The notes under the pieces: generated by a model | Told to the model about the DNA's origin: nothing | The model's database searches: none | The model's input: only the letters and a program-made list of their open reading frames with translations | Shown here: piece after piece, positions 62,390-64,000 of the stretch | Position numbering within the stretch: position 1 is the first letter of the stretch | Layout: the number at the start of each line of letters is the position of its first letter | Position numbers and translations under genes: made by a program | DNA from: RYN-133 sp963754285 | GTDB lineage: Bacteria; Actinomycetota; Actinomycetes; Mycobacteriales; Jatrophihabitantaceae | Assembly: GCA_963754285.1 (NCBI GenBank) | Contig: CAVWFN010000006.1 | Location: 620,001 to 684,000 of the forward strand | DNA: 64,000 nt | Direction of reading: 5' to 3'

Positions 62390-63425
62390 ATGAAGCTTGG
62401 CTATCACACGGGTTACTGGTCCTCCGGCCCGCCGCCCGGCGTGACCGACGCGATCGCCGTTTGCGAGCAGGTCGGCGTCGATTCGATCTGGACGGCCGAG
62501 GCGTACGGATCCGATTGCCTGACCCCGTTGGCGTGGTGGGGAGCCGCAACCGAGCGGGTTCGGCTCGGCACCGACGTCATGCAGATGTCCGCACGTACCC
62601 CGACCGCGACAGCGATGGCTGCGCTCACCCTCGACCACCTCAGCGGCGGGCGGTTCGTGCTCGGGCTCGGTGCGTCCGGACCGCAGGTGGTCGAGGGCTG
62701 GTACGGCCAGCCCTACCCGAAGCCGCTGGCGCGCACGCGCGAGTACATCGAGATCGTGCGCAAGGTCTGGGCTCGCGACATCCCGGTCACCAACGACGGG
62801 CCGGCCTATCCGCTCCCGTACCCCGGCGGCACCGGGCTGGGCAAGGCGCTCAAGTCGACCGTGCACCCGCTGCGCAGCAGCATCCCGATCATGCTCGGCG
62901 CCGAAGGACCCGAAGAACGTCGCGCTGGCCGCCGAGATCGCCGACGGCTGGCTGCCGATGTTCTTCTCACCCAAGACCGACGGCTTCTATCGCGCCGCGC
63001 TCGCCGAGGGATTCGCCCGAGAGGGCGCGCGGCACACGCCGGACGACTTCGAGGTCGCCGCGTTCGTGCCGGTCATCATCAATGACGACGCCGAAGCAGC
63101 CGCAGACCTCGTGCGGCCCTCGCTCGCGCTCTACATCGGTGGCATGGGCGCGAAGACCATGAATTTCCATGCTGACGTCTTCGCCCGGATGGGCTACGAG
63201 GCCGAGGTGGCGAAGATCCAGGAGCTCTATCTCGACGGGCGAAAGCCCGAGGCGATCGCGGCCGTTCCGACGGCGCTCGTCGAAGACGTCGCCCTGGTCG
63301 GGCCGGCCGCGAAGATCGCTGACGAACTCACAGCGTGGCGCGAAACGGTGATCACGACGCTGCTCGTCCAGACCGATCCGCGCCTGCTTTCGACCATCGC
63401 CGAGCTGATCGGCGCTGCCGGGTAG
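62390..63425 (+). pseudogene. LLM-class flavin/F420-dependent oxidoreductase, +1 frame break
   Basis: Luciferase-like (TIM-barrel) oxidoreductase, 344 residues when one surplus base is removed. First frame: KLGYHTGYWSSGPPPG, VDSIWTAEAYGSDCLTPLAW, LGTDVMQMSARTPTATAMAA, VLGLGASGPQVVEGWYG, IPIMLGAEGP. Near 62909-62912 GGACCCGAAG should be GGACCGAAG; the second frame resumes KNVALAAEIADGWLPMFFSP and runs to the stop. Of the F420-dependent type common in mycobacteria (compare Rv3520c). ATG 62390 follows the KstR-type site. It is divergent from the AraC regulator. Confidence 0.88.
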
Positions 63426-63454
63426 AACTCGGCCGAATCTGCCCGTTCGGGTGT

Positions 63455-63480
63455 GTTTCAAACGGCCTTCGCGTGGGAAC
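63455..63480 (+). promoter_or_regulatory. SigB/SigF-type promoter before terminal anti-sigma ATPase
   Basis: GTTTCA, a 14-bp spacer and GGGAAC fit the SigB-like actinobacterial consensus GTTT-N(13-15)-GGGWA well. The start codon lies about 120 bp downstream. The other gene-free sequence of 63426-63599 shows nothing further. Confidence 0.6.
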
Positions 63481-63599
63481 TCTCCCACCAGCCGAGGGAC
63501 GGTGTCAGGGCCGCTTGTCTCCGGCCAGCCCTGTCTCGTTCACCCCTGCCGGACGTGAACTCACGCGCCGACGGGCGCCTCAAGGATCGGCCCCACCAC

Positions 63600-63995
63600 G
63601 TGTCGGAACCACGGCTCACGCTCGCCGATGGCTTGCAAGCACCGGCGCATGCTCGCGCGTGGACTGCGCGGCAGCTCCCACCGCTACCCGTGCACGTCGT
63701 CGAGGACACGCTGCTGCTGGTGAGCGAACTGGTCACGAACGCAGTGCGGCACGGCCGACCGGACATCGTTATCGCGTTGATCATCAAGCCGGCCAGGATC
63801 CGTGTCGAGGTACGCGACGGTAGCGACACGATGCCGGTGGTGCCTGCCGGACACCCCTCCATCGATCGGCCGACCGGCCGAGGTCTGCTGATCGTTGCCG
63901 CCACTGCACACGACTGGGGCGTTGATCGAATCCCAGGGATCACGGGCAAGACGGTGTGGGCCGAACTGGACGCGTCAGCACCGCCGGCTACCTGA
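63600..63995 (+). CDS. anti-sigma-type ATPase (HATPase_c_2)
   Basis: RsbW-like GHKL ATPase of 131 residues: LLLVSELVTNAVRHGRPDIV (N-box), VEVRDGSDTMPVVP (G1; the usual D-x-S/G-x-G is weakened), GRGLLIVAATAHDWGVDR (G2) and GKTVWAEL. GTG 63600 is selected; GTG 63555 is in frame upstream. Likely kinase/anti-sigma or histidine-kinase-like regulator. It is preceded by a SigB-type promoter, so it may belong to the same regulon as the 16.5-21.5 kb partner-switching block. Confidence 0.85.
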   Translation: MSEPRLTLADGLQAPAHARAWTARQLPPLPVHVVEDTLLLVSELVTNAVRHGRPDIVIALIIKPARIRVEVRDGSDTMPVVPAGHPSIDRPTGRGLLIVAATAHDWGVDRIPGITGKTVWAELDASAPPAT

Positions 63996-64000
63996 CGAGA

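Overview
The window is a gene-dense, high-GC stretch of an actinobacterial chromosome. Evidence for this is the GTG/TTG starts, the long antisense open frames typical of GC-rich codon use, a mycothiol-dependent formaldehyde dehydrogenase, a homodimeric AceE, an AhpE peroxiredoxin, an F420/flavin-type LLM oxidoreductase and KstR-like operators. Local gene order resembles mycobacteria: the Nif3 / zinc-ribbon / RNase H-phosphatase trio matches Rv2230c-Rv2228c, and ahpE / DUF3052 / aceE followed by fabD-acpP-fabF resembles Rv2238c-Rv2245. The fabD-fabH-acpP-fabF order itself is the one known from Streptomyces. I cannot name a genus. No phage, conjugative element, IS or CRISPR array was seen.

Layout. 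0-7 kb: a tightly overlapping minus operon (P-loop kinase, TauE/SafE permease, hydroxyacid dehydrogenase, HAD phosphatase), a divergent second dehydrogenase, an MFS exporter, and an ArsR regulator whose own divergent MFS partner survives only as a remnant. 7-11 kb: a secreted subtilisin with a Trp-repeat tail and a membrane GGDEF-EAL protein, both frame-broken, then rnpB. 12-16 kb: an ArsB-like permease and the Nif3/zinc-ribbon/RNase H operon. 16.5-21.5 kb: a partner-switching block (anti-sigma ATPase, three consecutive STAS antagonists, a secreted GH6-like protein, and on the other strand a fourth STAS plus a GAF-SpoIIE-ATPase phosphatase). One STAS lacks the phosphorylatable serine and the GH6-like protein lacks the usual catalytic carboxylates. 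21.5-33.5 kb: tRNA-Val, SURF1, ahpE, aceE, a four-gene minus block, and the fatty-acid synthase II operon. 34-40 kb: a DUF6318-type lipoprotein locus and a SigE-family sigma factor followed by a heavily frame-broken membrane partner, then a ferredoxin-reductase-type flavoprotein. 40-44.5 kb: sirtuin, sulfotransferase, SDR and DUF1214 genes behind a KstR-type operator (compare Rv3529c-Rv3531c). 44.6-48 kb: sulfate assimilation cysD-cysNC-cysQ. 48-52 kb: sbcCD. 52-54.6 kb: amidohydrolase plus benzoate-CoA-ligase-like gene. 54.8-60.5 kb: signalling genes (receiver-kinase fusion, EAL-GAF, PAS kinase) around a tRNA(CAT). 60.7-64 kb: MarR and AraC regulators, an LLM oxidoreductase behind a second KstR-type box, and another anti-sigma ATPase behind a SigB-type promoter.

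A cross-cutting observation: at least eight genes carry frame breaks, and every uncompensated one that I could resolve is a net +1 (one surplus base). This bias points first to insertion-type sequence errors, but the reads must decide. Themes linking the genes are stress-type partner switching and c-di-GMP signalling, central lipid and pyruvate metabolism, sulfur assimilation, and probable steroid or aromatic catabolism.
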